Shown in pieces: positions 23,013 to 32,444 of a stretch of DNA of 36,857 nt. Under the pieces are notes generated by a model that was not told where the DNA came from, ran no database searches, and was given only the letters and a program-made list of their open reading frames with translations. The translations under genes were made by a program, and so were the position numbers. Numbering within the stretch: the first letter of the stretch is position 1; every line of letters begins with the position of its first letter. Source of the stretch: an uncultured Alphaproteobacteria bacterium (GTDB lineage: Bacteria > Pseudomonadota > Alphaproteobacteria > Puniceispirillales > Marisalimonadaceae); assembly GCA_937142855.1 (NCBI GenBank), contig CAKZQZ010000056.1:1-36857 (forward strand), written 5' to 3'.

Positions 23013-24623
23013 ATGACCACTTCAAATGTAAGCAATGTTTTCAATGAAAACATTAAAATAAAAAGAGCACTAATTTCTGTCACTGACAAAAGTAATATTG
23101 ATATATTGGCTCAAAAACTAGTCAGTTTTAATATAGAAATTTTATCTACCGGTGGCACTGCAAAATTTTTAAAAGATAAATCTATACCTGTTACTGATGT
23201 CGATCAGAAAACCAATTTTCCTGAAATCTTAGATGGAAGAGTTAAAACACTTCATCCTAAAATACATGGAGGTATTCTTAACAGACGAAATAACCCAACT
23301 CACGTTTCAGAAATTAATAAACATGAAATTGAAGATATTGATCTCGTGATCATTAATCTTTACAAGTTCAAAGAAACACTTAGTAAGACTTCGGATAGTG
23401 TTAAAATTATTGAGAATATTGATATTGGTGGACCTGCAATGATACGAGCGGCCGCAAAAAATCATGAGTTTGTTACAGTAATTACAGACCCTAAGGATTA
23501 TGATGTGCTTATAAAACAATTAGATATCAATGGTACAACTTCATATGAATTTAGAAAGGTTCTTGCTGGTAAGGCTTTTAAACTAACAAATGAGTATGAT
23601 TTGGCAATTTCCAATTGGTTTCACAAAAATGAAAGTTATAGTGATGAATTACCTGAGAAAATTACATTAGAATTAGATAAATCACTTGAAATGAGATATG
23701 GAGAAAATCCACATCAAAAAGCTTCTTTTTATAAAACTTCAGACAGTAGAATAGGTGTTGCTAAATCTATACAATTGCATGGAAAGGAGCTCTCATATAA
23801 TAATATAAATGATGCTGATGCAGCTTTTGAGCTGATTTGTGAATTTGAAAAACCAGCAGTAGCAATTATAAAACATGCAAACCCATGTGGAGTTGCTGAA
23901 AATGATGATATTGACAAGGCATGGGAAAATGCCCTTCTAACAGATCCGGTAAGCGCCTTTGGTGGGATAGTTGCTATAAATAGAAATTTAACTTTAAATT
24001 TAGCTAATAAATTGAAATCATTATTTTTAGAAGTGATAATTGCTCCAAGCGTTGATAAAAGCGCACTAGAGATATTTAATGAAAAGCCAAATGTTAGAAT
24101 TTTAGCATCTAACTCTATTCCAGCGCCTAATGAAAATGGTTTAACCATTAAATCTATTGCAGGAGGTATGCTCGTTCAAACTCGAGATAATCATATTTTG
24201 GATAAAAATAATTTAAAATTTGTTACTGAAAAAAAACCTACAGAAGATGAAATTAAAAACCTTCTTTTTGCTTGGAAAGTTGCAAAACATACTAAGTCCA
24301 ATGCAATTATTTATGCAAAAAATCTTCAAACTGTTGGAATTGGAGCTGGTCAAATGAGTAGAATTGATTCTACAAAGATAGCTATCGAAAAAGCTAAACA
24401 GTCAGCTTTAATTGCTAACCTAGACTATTCTATGATTCATAAAAGTGTGGTTGCAAGTGATGCCTTTTTCCCATTTGCAGATGGTTTGATAGCTGCCGCA
24501 GATGCGGGGGTAACAGCCATAATACAGCCTGGAGGCTCCATTAGAGACAAAGAAGTTATTGACGCTGCAAATGAAAGAAATATTGCAATGGTTTTTACCT
24601 CAATCAGACATTTTAGGCATTAA
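23013..24623 (+). CDS. purH: PurH, bifunctional AICAR transformylase / IMP cyclohydrolase
   Basis: It performs the last two steps of IMP synthesis. From the ATG at 23013 the protein has 536 residues, matching the family. The N-terminal cyclohydrolase domain has RALISVTDKSN, LSTGGTAKFL and GRVKTLHPKIHGGIL. The transformylase domain has the catalytic IIKHANPCGVA (K287, H288) and ends with SDAFFPFADG and QPGGSIRD. An in-frame TTG at 22950 would add 21 residues that no family member needs. That TTG is part of TTGACT, a possible promoter -35 without a convincing -10. The end overlaps mutY by four bases. Confidence 0.95.
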   Translation: MTTSNVSNVFNENIKIKRALISVTDKSNIDILAQKLVSFNIEILSTGGTAKFLKDKSIPVTDVDQKTNFPEILDGRVKTLHPKIHGGILNRRNNPTHVSEINKHEIEDIDLVIINLYKFKETLSKTSDSVKIIENIDIGGPAMIRAAAKNHEFVTVITDPKDYDVLIKQLDINGTTSYEFRKVLAGKAFKLTNEYDLAISNWFHKNESYSDELPEKITLELDKSLEMRYGENPHQKASFYKTSDSRIGVAKSIQLHGKELSYNNINDADAAFELICEFEKPAVAIIKHANPCGVAENDDIDKAWENALLTDPVSAFGGIVAINRNLTLNLANKLKSLFLEVIIAPSVDKSALEIFNEKPNVRILASNSIPAPNENGLTIKSIAGGMLVQTRDNHILDKNNLKFVTEKKPTEDEIKNLLFAWKVAKHTKSNAIIYAKNLQTVGIGAGQMSRIDSTKIAIEKAKQSALIANLDYSMIHKSVVASDAFFPFADGLIAAADAGVTAIIQPGGSIRDKEVIDAANERNIAMVFTSIRHFRH

Positions 24624-25729
24624 CATTTTATAATATTATCATGTTCAAGTTGTTTTATAATTTTTTTCATAATGCTTGGCAAAGCCAAATCTTTTAATTT
24701 TTTGGCTTTAACAAACTTATAATTTTTTGCGAACGAACTGTTTTCTAAAAACAAATCTTTTTTAATTGACGAAGTCGCAATGGAAACATTTAATTTGAAA
24801 TGTGTAAACGTATGAACTATTTCGCTATCAATGATTTGCCACTCAAAATTAAATAAAGAGTCTTTTACATCAATAAATTTGGGCTTTTCAACAAATCTAT
24901 TTTCTGCTTCATACCACCCTACGGAAGGTATGACATCCATATTAGCTAAAAGCCCTTTATCTTTATTAGTTGTAACAAGAACATCACCATTTTTATTTAG
25001 TAAACAATAAAACAAGCCAAATCTTTCAGGTTTTTTTATTTTTACACCTTTTTTGGGATATTCTTTTGCAGACAAATCACCCCCAACTTCACAAAAATCT
25101 ATAATAGGACATTTGGAACATCGTGGATTTTTAGGAATACATATTAAAGACCCTAAATCCATAAGAGCTTGAGCATAATCTCCATATCTTTCCAACGGCA
25201 AATATTTTTCTGAATAATCAAATATTTGATGTTTTGAATCTTTAAGAGGTGTTTCAATTTTGAATAGCCTTGAAAAAATTCTTTCGATATTACCATCTAC
25301 AACATTTGCCCTACCACCAAATGCAATAGCAATTATTGCAGATGATGTGTACTCGCCAATTCCAGGAAAGCTTAATAAAATTTGTTTATTATTTGGAATA
25401 ATACCATTGTGATATTTTAAGATCTGTTTGGCTGTTTCATGTAAATTTTTTGCTCTTCTATAATAACCTAAACCAGACCATTGTTGAGAAATTTCTTGAA
25501 AATCAGCATTTGCTAATTTTTTAATAGATGGCCATTTTTTAACAAATTTTAAAAAATAAGGAATAACTGTTTTTACAACAGTTTGTTGTAACATGATCTC
25601 CGACAAATAAACGAAATATGGATTAGGTTTTTCACCTACCATAGCTCTCCAAGGTAAATTTCTTCTATTATTGTCATACCAATACAATAACTGCTCAGAA
25701 AATGTTTTGTTGTTATTTCTTTTTTTCAT
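24620..25729 (-). CDS. mutY: MutY, adenine DNA glycosylase
   Basis: It removes adenine mispaired with 8-oxoguanine. The 369-residue protein has catalytic E44 (LSEIMLQQT), the helix-hairpin-helix FPGIGEYTSSAI, and catalytic D145 (VVDGNIER). The 4Fe-4S cluster cysteines are C197, C204, C207 and C213 (C-x6-C-x2-C-x5-C). A C-terminal NUDIX-like domain, with FEWQIIDSEIVHTFTHFKL, recognises 8-oxoguanine. It is divergent from the DUF721 gene with 45 bases between starts. Confidence 0.96.
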   Translation of the reverse strand: MKKRNNNKTFSEQLLYWYDNNRRNLPWRAMVGEKPNPYFVYLSEIMLQQTVVKTVIPYFLKFVKKWPSIKKLANADFQEISQQWSGLGYYRRAKNLHETAKQILKYHNGIIPNNKQILLSFPGIGEYTSSAIIAIAFGGRANVVDGNIERIFSRLFKIETPLKDSKHQIFDYSEKYLPLERYGDYAQALMDLGSLICIPKNPRCSKCPIIDFCEVGGDLSAKEYPKKGVKIKKPERFGLFYCLLNKNGDVLVTTNKDKGLLANMDVIPSVGWYEAENRFVEKPKFIDVKDSLFNFEWQIIDSEIVHTFTHFKLNVSIATSSIKKDLFLENSSFAKNYKFVKAKKLKDLALPSIMKKIIKQLEHDNIIKC

Positions 25730-25774
25730 AAATGAATATATATATTAAATATGATTGAAATTGTTATTTAAAAA

Positions 25775-26218
25775 ATGAAAACTCTTTTAAAAATTACAGA
25801 AAAAATTGTCGAAAAAAAAATTAGCCGACTAGGTTCAATACAAACACATATATTACTAAATTGGCATCATATAGCAGAGCAATATGCAGAGATAGCTTTA
25901 CCAGAATCTATAAAATTTTATAATAAAAAAAAAAATGATGGGCAAATTACATTAAAAGTACAAAGTGGATTTGGTCCTGAAATTCAGATGGCTATACCCT
26001 TTTTATTAAATCAAATAAATGCGAGATTTGGATATAAAGCAATTTCAAAAATTAAAATTTTGCAAGCTGACATAGGTTTCATTAATAAAGAAGAAAAAGT
26101 TACTAATAAAAATATATTAGAAAATAGTAAAACTTTTTTATCTGACGAGCTTCACGATAATGAATTAAGGTTGGTAATGAGGAAGTTTGAACTTTCTAGA
26201 AAAATTTTACCTTCATAA
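25775..26218 (+). CDS. dciA: DUF721 family protein (DciA-like)
   Basis: A 147-residue basic protein with the DUF721 pattern: an N-terminal helix, ILLNWHHIAEQYAEIALPE, then TLKVQSGFGPEIQMAIPFLLNQINARFG. The family includes DciA, which loads or operates the replicative helicase DnaB in bacteria that lack DnaC. The sequence shows the family; the helicase role is by homology. In Alphaproteobacteria this gene commonly stands between mutY and a DsbA-like gene and smc, as here. Confidence 0.75.
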   Translation: MKTLLKITEKIVEKKISRLGSIQTHILLNWHHIAEQYAEIALPESIKFYNKKKNDGQITLKVQSGFGPEIQMAIPFLLNQINARFGYKAISKIKILQADIGFINKEEKVTNKNILENSKTFLSDELHDNELRLVMRKFELSRKILPS

Positions 26219-26236
26219 TTAAAAATCTATTATTTT

Positions 26237-26265
26237 TTGATTTAGTTTTGATATAAAGATATATT
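26237..26265 (+). promoter_or_regulatory. Candidate promoter for the dsbA-like gene and smc
   Basis: TTGATT (26237-26242) and TATATT (26260-26265) are 17 bases apart and lie about 30-60 bases before the TTG start of the dsbA-like gene. GAAGGG follows as a ribosome site at 26283-26288. Confidence 0.45.
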
Positions 26266-26295
26266 CTTAATATATATAAATCGAAGGGTAATATA

Positions 26296-26928
26296 TTGAA
26301 AAAAAATTTCGTGATAGTTAGAAGAAATTTCTTATTTGGTTTTACAACATTTTGTTTATTACCTAAAACTATATTAGCAAAACAAAATAATGATGCATTA
26401 AAAAGACATTTTTTAGGATCAAACAACGCACCAATTAAAATAAAAGAATACTTTTCATTAACTTGTGGTCATTGTGCAAATTTTCATAACAAAACACTCC
26501 CTCAATTCAAGAAAAAATATATTGATACAGGAAAAGTACAATTAGAATTTGTTGACTACCCTCTTGACAGGCTTGCTATCATTGCGGCTGCATTGGCAAG
26601 AACAATCCCTACGGAAAAAGGTTACATTGAAGCAATAGCAATCCTATTAAAAAAACAAAAACAATGGGCCTATTCCAAAAAACCAATTGTTGAATTACAG
26701 TCAATTTCAAAGTTATTTGGAATTAGCTCAAAAAATTTTGATACAACTATTCAAAATGTACCGCTTATGCAAAAAATTGTTAACAAAATGGAAAAAGAAA
26801 CTAAGAGTTTTAATATAGAATCTACACCTACTTTTATCATTAATAATAAACATAAAATTTCAGGTGCTTTGACATTTGAAGAGTTTGAAAAAAAACTGCT
26901 TGAACTGACAGAATATAAAAACTCTTAA
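26296..26928 (+). CDS. DsbA-like periplasmic thiol-disulfide oxidoreductase
   Basis: A 210-residue exported protein with a thioredoxin/DsbA fold. The active site is SLTCGHCANFH (C57, C60), and the cis-proline loop is STPTFIIN. The signal sequence (1-28, ending ILA) contains a twin arginine followed by Asn-Phe-Leu, so Tat export is possible, although the motif is not perfect. TTG at 26296 is chosen because GAAGGG lies 7 bases upstream and no ATG is nearby. It probably forms or isomerises disulfides in exported proteins. No dsbB is in this window. smc follows after 19 bases. Confidence 0.88.
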   Translation: MKKNFVIVRRNFLFGFTTFCLLPKTILAKQNNDALKRHFLGSNNAPIKIKEYFSLTCGHCANFHNKTLPQFKKKYIDTGKVQLEFVDYPLDRLAIIAAALARTIPTEKGYIEAIAILLKKQKQWAYSKKPIVELQSISKLFGISSKNFDTTIQNVPLMQKIVNKMEKETKSFNIESTPTFIINNKHKISGALTFEEFEKKLLELTEYKNS

Positions 26929-26947
26929 TTTTTTAAAAGGTAATTGT

Positions 26948-29900
26948 ATGAAATTTAAATCCATAAGAATATCCGGATTTAAATCATTTTTAGAATCAAC
27001 TGAAATACCTATAGATAATGGCTTAACAGGTATTGTTGGCCCCAATGGTTGTGGAAAATCTAATATTGTTGAAGCAATGAAATGGGTAATGGGTGAAAAC
27101 TCAGCAAGGCAGATGCGTGGAGATGGGATGGATGATATAATCTTTTCTGGAACTAATGAGCGCCCAGCAAGAAATTTTGCTGAAGTTTCTATAAAATTGG
27201 ATAACACAGAAAAAAAAGCTCCTTCCAATTTTAACCACTTTGACGAAATTGAAATTTCAAGAAAAATTGAACGAGAAAAAGGTTCTATATATAGAGTTAA
27301 TGGTAAACAGGTTAGATCAAGAGACATACAATTAATATTTGCTGACAATGGTACAGGAGCAAGGTCTTCTGGTATTGTTAGCCAGGGTAGAATTTCTCAA
27401 ATAATAGACTCTAGTCCTGAAAACAGAAGAGTAATCCTAGAGGAAGCTGCTAATATTAAGGGCTTACATAGCAGAAGGCATGAAGCCGAGTTAAAGCTTA
27501 ATGGTGCTACAGATAATTTAAGTAGGCTCTTAGATATTGAGCAAACATATAACGAACAATTGGTTGAATTAGAAAAACAAGCAAGAAAAGCTTCACGATA
27601 CAGATCTGTTGGTGAACGCTTAAGAAAAGCCGAGTCAACACTATTTATTAAGCTTTTAAATTCATCAGAAACGGATCTTAAAAACTTTAAAAATGAGCTT
27701 GAAATAGCTACTGATAGAGTTAACCAAGCCCAACTTGATGTATCAAAAAACACAAAGTCTAAATTAGTAGCATTTGATAAAATTCCAGAGTTAAAGAAAA
27801 TTGAAGCGGAAAAAGCTGCTTTTTTACAATCTTTAAATATAAATAAAATTAGATTGGAAGAAGAAAAATCATCAGCAAATAAAACCTTAGATAATATTTT
27901 TAATCAAATATCACAAATTGAAATTGATATAGAAAGAGAAGAAGAAATTAAAGAAGATTCAAAAAAGAGCTTACTAAATTTAGAAGATGAAGAAAAAAAA
28001 TTAAAAACTGAATCTAAAGCTTTTGAAGGAAAAATTGATCAAGCAATTAGTCTAGTTAAAGAACTTAAAAAAAAATCTGATGAGGCGGACCAAGATTTGT
28101 CCTCAATAAATTCAAAAATATATTCTATAAATTCTAATAAAGAAAATATTGAGAAACGTATTACTGACTTAAAAGAGAAAATAAAAAAATCTGAATTTCA
28201 GATTCCTCAATTTAATATATTAGAAGAAGAAAAAAGTTTTAAAGAAAATAAAGCAAAGATAATTAAGGGTAGAAAATTATTAGAAGAGAAAAACAAATTA
28301 TTACTTACAAAGAAAAATGAATATGAAGCAATTAAAAAAATACTGAATGATTTAAACAAAGCAAAAACCGAAGCCGATTATAAAGTTAACATTACAAAAG
28401 CAGAATTAAACTCACTTTCATCTTTGCTTGGTCATGATACATCAAGTAAGGAAACATTAGAAAATAGCATTGATAGTTTTGCTAGCTTAGAAAAATCAAT
28501 AGGTTCAATTTTAGGGGAAACTCTCTTAGCACCAGTATTATCTAATTTAGACACCCCAAAAAACACCCCCTTTTGGAGAAAAAATTTAAAAGGAATTATT
28601 GAAACAAAACTTCCTGATGGAGTTAAACCAATAATTAAAAATATAAAAAATAATTCAATATTAGACCTTGCTTTATTAGGCGTTGGGATTGTTGATAACG
28701 AAGAAATTGCATTTAAACTTCAGGATAAATTATCTTTTGGACAAGCCTTAACAACTGTTGAAGGCGGTTTATGGAGATGGGATGGCTTTGTTCAGCCACC
28801 TCAAGTTCAAAATAGCTACTCAGAAAGGCTACAAAACATTGCCAAACTTAGGTCTTTAGAAAAGGAATTTCCAAATCTAGAAAACAGACAAAAAAGTATT
28901 CAAAGTAAGATAGATAAGAACGAATTATACATTAATGTTATAGAAAAAAATATTCTAGAATTAGAAAGTCAAATTTATGATTTGATAGAAGCAAATAATA
29001 ATTTAAATTTATTGAATACAAAAATTGAATCTAAGATTGGCTCATCAAAAATTTTGGTAAAAGAGCATCAAAATATTATTGATCTCTCTAACAAAGAGCT
29101 AAATTTATTAAATAAAGAACTAATCAATTCCAGTAATTTACCACTTTTACTAACAGAAGAATTAAAGATAAGAAACATTGCAGATCAATGTAGAAATTCA
29201 TTAACTGATGCCATGGCAGCTGAACAACAAGTAAGGAATCATGAAAGTTACCAATCTAGAAACCTACTTCAAATTAAAAATCAAAAAAATAATTGGGAAA
29301 AAAGAGAAGATGAGGCAATTGCCCGTTTATTAACATTACAAAATAGACAAAAAAGTCTTTCTGAAGAAAAACAAAAACTTATGAATCTTCCTGACAATTT
29401 CAAAAAAAGAGAGGATGAGTTAAATTTAGAAATCAACAAAGCATTACAATTAAGAAATAAAGCTGCCGATAATTTAGTTGAAGCTGAAACTAATTTAAAT
29501 GAATTAGAAAAATTAGAAAAACTAAGTGAACAAAACATGTCATCGTTACGCGAAGAAATGATTAAAATTGAAGCTAAACTTAATCTTTCAAAATCTCAGG
29601 TTAAAAACATTGAAGAAAGAGTATGGGAAAAACTAAGAATTAATACTGACCAATTATATGAAATAGCTAATTTAGATAAAAACGATGAAATAGACATATC
29701 AATTGATGCTCTCGAAAAAACAGTGCACCGTTTAATAAATGAAAGAGATTCTATCGGAGCGGTAAACCTTCGTGCAGAAGAAGAAATGAAGGAAATGAGA
29801 GATAAAATCAAAACAATGTCTGATGAGAGAATAGACCTTGAGCAAGCTATCGATAAGTTAAAAACAGGTATTTTTGAACTTAATAAGGAAGGACGACAAA

Positions 29901-30379
29901 GGTTAAAAGAAAGCTTTGAAGAAGTTAATAAAAATTTTAAGAATTTATTCCAAAAACTTTTTGGAGGAGGTAATGCAGAATTAAAATTAATAGGCAATGA
30001 AGACCCTTTACACGCAGGTTTAGAGGTTTTAGCAAGCCCTCCAGGGAAAAAAATGCAACTGCTGTCACTTTTATCTGGAGGTGAACAAGCATTGACTGCA
30101 ATTTCACTTATATTTTCTGTGTTTTTGTGTAATCCTGCACCAATATGTATTTTAGATGAAGTTGACGCACCTCTTGATGATTCTAATGTTGGTAGATTCT
30201 GTAATTTATTAGAAAAAATAGTAGAAGAAACAGACACTTATTTCATGGTAGTTACTCATCATAGACTAACCATGGCTAAGATGGATAGACTCTTTGGAGT
30301 TACCATGGAACAAAAAGGGATAAGTAGGTTAGTCGCAGTAAATTTAGAACAAGCAAATAGAATAAAAAAAATTGCATAA
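26948..30379 (+). CDS. smc: SMC, chromosome partition/condensation ATPase
   Basis: A 1143-residue protein of full family length. Walker A is GPNGCGKSN (31-39). Two long coiled-coil arms, rich in Glu, Lys, Leu and Asn, flank a globular hinge at roughly 490-640. The C-terminal ATPase lobe has the signature LSGGEQ (1042-1047) and Walker B ICILDE with D1070 and E1071. SMC with ScpA and ScpB extrudes loops and helps separate daughter chromosomes. It follows the dsbA-like gene by 19 bases, with AAAGG before the ATG. scpA and scpB are not in the window. Confidence 0.97.
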   Translation: MKFKSIRISGFKSFLESTEIPIDNGLTGIVGPNGCGKSNIVEAMKWVMGENSARQMRGDGMDDIIFSGTNERPARNFAEVSIKLDNTEKKAPSNFNHFDEIEISRKIEREKGSIYRVNGKQVRSRDIQLIFADNGTGARSSGIVSQGRISQIIDSSPENRRVILEEAANIKGLHSRRHEAELKLNGATDNLSRLLDIEQTYNEQLVELEKQARKASRYRSVGERLRKAESTLFIKLLNSSETDLKNFKNELEIATDRVNQAQLDVSKNTKSKLVAFDKIPELKKIEAEKAAFLQSLNINKIRLEEEKSSANKTLDNIFNQISQIEIDIEREEEIKEDSKKSLLNLEDEEKKLKTESKAFEGKIDQAISLVKELKKKSDEADQDLSSINSKIYSINSNKENIEKRITDLKEKIKKSEFQIPQFNILEEEKSFKENKAKIIKGRKLLEEKNKLLLTKKNEYEAIKKILNDLNKAKTEADYKVNITKAELNSLSSLLGHDTSSKETLENSIDSFASLEKSIGSILGETLLAPVLSNLDTPKNTPFWRKNLKGIIETKLPDGVKPIIKNIKNNSILDLALLGVGIVDNEEIAFKLQDKLSFGQALTTVEGGLWRWDGFVQPPQVQNSYSERLQNIAKLRSLEKEFPNLENRQKSIQSKIDKNELYINVIEKNILELESQIYDLIEANNNLNLLNTKIESKIGSSKILVKEHQNIIDLSNKELNLLNKELINSSNLPLLLTEELKIRNIADQCRNSLTDAMAAEQQVRNHESYQSRNLLQIKNQKNNWEKREDEAIARLLTLQNRQKSLSEEKQKLMNLPDNFKKREDELNLEINKALQLRNKAADNLVEAETNLNELEKLEKLSEQNMSSLREEMIKIEAKLNLSKSQVKNIEERVWEKLRINTDQLYEIANLDKNDEIDISIDALEKTVHRLINERDSIGAVNLRAEEEMKEMRDKIKTMSDERIDLEQAIDKLKTGIFELNKEGRQRLKESFEEVNKNFKNLFQKLFGGGNAELKLIGNEDPLHAGLEVLASPPGKKMQLLSLLSGGEQALTAISLIFSVFLCNPAPICILDEVDAPLDDSNVGRFCNLLEKIVEETDTYFMVVTHHRLTMAKMDRLFGVTMEQKGISRLVAVNLEQANRIKKIA

Positions 30380-30404
30380 TTAATCTTTTTTTTAAAGTAA
30401 ACTC

Positions 30405-30433
30405 TTGACTTATTTGTAAGCTCAAAATAGTTT
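30405..30433 (+). promoter_or_regulatory. Candidate promoter of the F0 ATP synthase operon
   Basis: TTGACT (30405-30410) is followed after 17 bases by TAGTTT (30428-30433), about 35 bases before the atpI ATG. TAAGCTC occurs twice, at 30417-30423 and 30433-30439, flanking the -10. The -35 is good and the -10 is weak. Confidence 0.45.
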
Positions 30434-30467
30434 AAGCTCGCTTATTAAGTGTAAATGAAAGCTAATT

Positions 30468-30770
30468 ATGAGCTCGTTGAAAAATGATAAAACTTTGACG
30501 GAAAGAATTGATATTGCAATATCTAAAGAGGAAAAATTTAATAAGGACAATAGCAACAATAAATCGCTAGTTAATATGTTTTCTAGAGTTGCCACAGAAT
30601 TGCTTGCGGGACTTCTGATTGGTGCTGGAATAGGTTGGACAATTGATCAATGGTTAGGAACAATTCCCTGGTTTTTAATTATTTTTTTTCTTCTTGGTGG
30701 GGCAGCTGGAATACTTAATCTCTGGAGAGTAGTTACTGGAAAGGGGTTGAAAATTGGATACTTTAAATAA
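30468..30770 (+). CDS. atpI: AtpI, F0 assembly/accessory protein
   Basis: A 100-residue protein with a charged N-terminal part and two membrane helices (about 43-64 and 69-92). The conserved stretch is ELLAGLLIGAGIGWTIDQWL. In other bacteria AtpI helps assemble the c-ring and may affect magnesium homeostasis. It stands first in the F0 operon, as is usual. Confidence 0.9.
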   Translation: MSSLKNDKTLTERIDIAISKEEKFNKDNSNNKSLVNMFSRVATELLAGLLIGAGIGWTIDQWLGTIPWFLIIFFLLGGAAGILNLWRVVTGKGLKIGYFK

Positions 30771-30788
30771 TTATTATAGAATATTAAA

Positions 30789-31532
30789 ATGAATTCACCT
30801 GTAGAACAATTTACCATTAAAACGTTGTATGAAATAAACTTAATGGGTATCGATGTATCTTTTACTAATGCATCATTATTTATGATGTTATCTATTTTTT
30901 GTTCAGTGGGTTTTTTATATATAGGAGCAAAAAAACAATCACTTGTTCCAAACAGATTTCAGTCTTTAGTTGAATTATCTTATGAATTTGTTGCTAATAT
31001 GGTTAAAGAAAATGCTGGCAAGGGAAGCCAAGCTTATTTTCCATTCATTTTTACATTATTTATGTTTATTTTATTTGGTAATTTACTAGGGATGATCCCT
31101 TACAGTTACACTTTTACATCTCAAATAGCAGTTACTTTTACATTAGCAGCTATAATATTTTTAGGTGTTACTTTAATTGCTCTGTTTAAGCATGGTTTTA
31201 AATTTTTTACATATTTTTTCCCATCTGGAGTGCCTATAGCTCTTGCCCCCCTTCTTATTCCAATTGAAATAATTTCATATTTTATACGTCCAATTAGCTT
31301 GTCTGTAAGACTATTTGCTAACATGTTAGCAGGTCATACTATGATGAAAGTTTTTGCAGGTCTCATAATTATGATGGGTTCTGCTGGTGGTCTTTTGAAA
31401 GTTGGAGCTTTATTACCACTAATGGCAGTAATTGGTTTGACAGGACTTGAATTTCTAGTAGCAGCTCTTCAAGCTTACGTATTTAGTATTTTAACATGTA
31501 TGTATTTGCATGATGCATTACATTTACACTAA
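30789..31532 (+). CDS. atpB: F0 subunit a
   Basis: Subunit a provides the two proton half-channels beside the c-ring. The 247-residue membrane protein carries the essential arginine R174 in SLSVRLFANMLAGH. The C-terminal helix is GLEFLVAALQAYVFSIL. Length and order agree with alphaproteobacterial enzymes. Confidence 0.96.
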   Translation: MNSPVEQFTIKTLYEINLMGIDVSFTNASLFMMLSIFCSVGFLYIGAKKQSLVPNRFQSLVELSYEFVANMVKENAGKGSQAYFPFIFTLFMFILFGNLLGMIPYSYTFTSQIAVTFTLAAIIFLGVTLIALFKHGFKFFTYFFPSGVPIALAPLLIPIEIISYFIRPISLSVRLFANMLAGHTMMKVFAGLIIMMGSAGGLLKVGALLPLMAVIGLTGLEFLVAALQAYVFSILTCMYLHDALHLH

Positions 31533-31568
31533 TTCATGACTAAAATTTAAAACTGAAAGGAAAATAAA

Positions 31569-31796
31569 ATGGAAATGGATGCCGCAAAATTAATAGGAGC
31601 TGGTTTAGCAGTTATAGCTTTAGCTGGTGTTGGTGTAGGTATAGGTAATATATTTGCGTCATTAGTAACAGCAGTTGGACGAAACCCAGCAGCAAAAAAT
31701 GAAGTTTTTGGCATAGCTATTCTTGGTTTTGCTCTTACAGAAGCTGTCGCACTTTTTGCACTAGTAATTGCACTACTTCTCCTGTTTACGTTTTAA
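31569..31796 (+). CDS. atpE: F0 subunit c
   Basis: A 75-residue hairpin of two membrane helices. The first carries the glycine repeat GVGVGIGN, the polar loop is [11 protein letters not shown], and the proton-binding residue is E58 in [11 protein letters not shown]. The extra Na+-site residues typical of sodium-dependent c subunits are not seen, so protons are the likely coupling ion. AAAGGA seven bases before the ATG is one of the better ribosome sites in the operon, as expected for the most abundant subunit. A strong hairpin follows 11 bases after the stop. Confidence 0.95.
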   Translation: MEMDAAKLIGAGLAVIALAGVGVGIGNIFASLVTAVGRNPAAKNEVFGIAILGFALTEAVALFALVIALLLLFTF

Positions 31797-31807
31797 TAAT
31801 TAGAATT

Positions 31808-31842
31808 AAGTACCTGTAGTTTATTAACTATAGGTACTTTTT
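31808..31842 (+). terminator. Hairpin with T-run between atpE and the b' gene
   Basis: A 14-bp stem (31808-31821 with 31826-31839), broken only by one G-U pair, closes a four-base loop (TATT). The 3' arm ends in CTT and continues to five T in all (31838-31842). This is a good intrinsic terminator or mRNA-stabilising end in the middle of the operon. It would allow more subunit c than b/b' to be made. Confidence 0.8.
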
Positions 31843-31859
31843 AATCAAAAAGAATAAAA

Positions 31860-32444
31860 ATGACAAATTTTAGAATTAAGTGTTTTATCTTTGCTATAAT
31901 AACCTTTTCTTACCCTGCTATTGGTTCTGAAACTAAAGGAGGCCTACCTCAATTAGATTTGACCACTTACCCATCCTTAATATTCTGGTCAATTATTTCA
32001 TTATTAATTGGTTATTTTCTAATGAGGTACTTAGTAACACCAAATATTAAATCTATCCTGAACTCCAGAGAAACAAGCATTCAAAATGATCTAGTTAAAG
32101 CTAAATCTTCAAGTCAAGAAGCTGATAAAATAAAACAAACTCTTATTAAAAATCAGGAAGAGATAAAATTAAAGTCACAATCAGTAATCAATAATGCATT
32201 ATTGGAAGCTAGAGAAATGATTGAAAAGGATGAGAAAGATATTTCAAATAAATTAGATCAAAAAGTTTCTAAATCTGAAAATAAAATAATTAATACGCAA
32301 AAAAAAGTTATTGATGAGGTTATAAGTTCTGCTGAAGAAATAACTACCAATGTTGTTAAAAAATTTACAAACTTAACATGTGATAAAGCTGAAATTGAGA
32401 AAGCTGTCAAATTAGCCTCTAAAAGAATATTAATGGAGAAATAG
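31860..32444 (+). CDS. atpF': F0 subunit b'
   Basis: A 194-residue peripheral-stalk subunit. One membrane helix at about 36-58 (PSLIFWSIISLLIGYFLM) is followed by TPNIKSILNSRETSIQNDL and a long charged helix for dimerisation with subunit b. An N-terminal extension with a hydrophobic stretch (8-22, ending in GSE) could be a signal-like leader. Separate b and b' subunits are typical of photosynthetic bacteria and Alphaproteobacteria. The next gene begins directly after the TAG stop. Confidence 0.9.
   Translation: MTNFRIKCFIFAIITFSYPAIGSETKGGLPQLDLTTYPSLIFWSIISLLIGYFLMRYLVTPNIKSILNSRETSIQNDLVKAKSSSQEADKIKQTLIKNQEEIKLKSQSVINNALLEAREMIEKDEKDISNKLDQKVSKSENKIINTQKKVIDEVISSAEEITTNVVKKFTNLTCDKAEIEKAVKLASKRILMEK

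Noticed and set aside
29596-30237. 213-codon open frame on the minus strand inside smc
   Set aside because: It lies opposite the conserved ATPase end of smc; the translation is Ser/Leu-rich low-complexity sequence without recognisable motifs.
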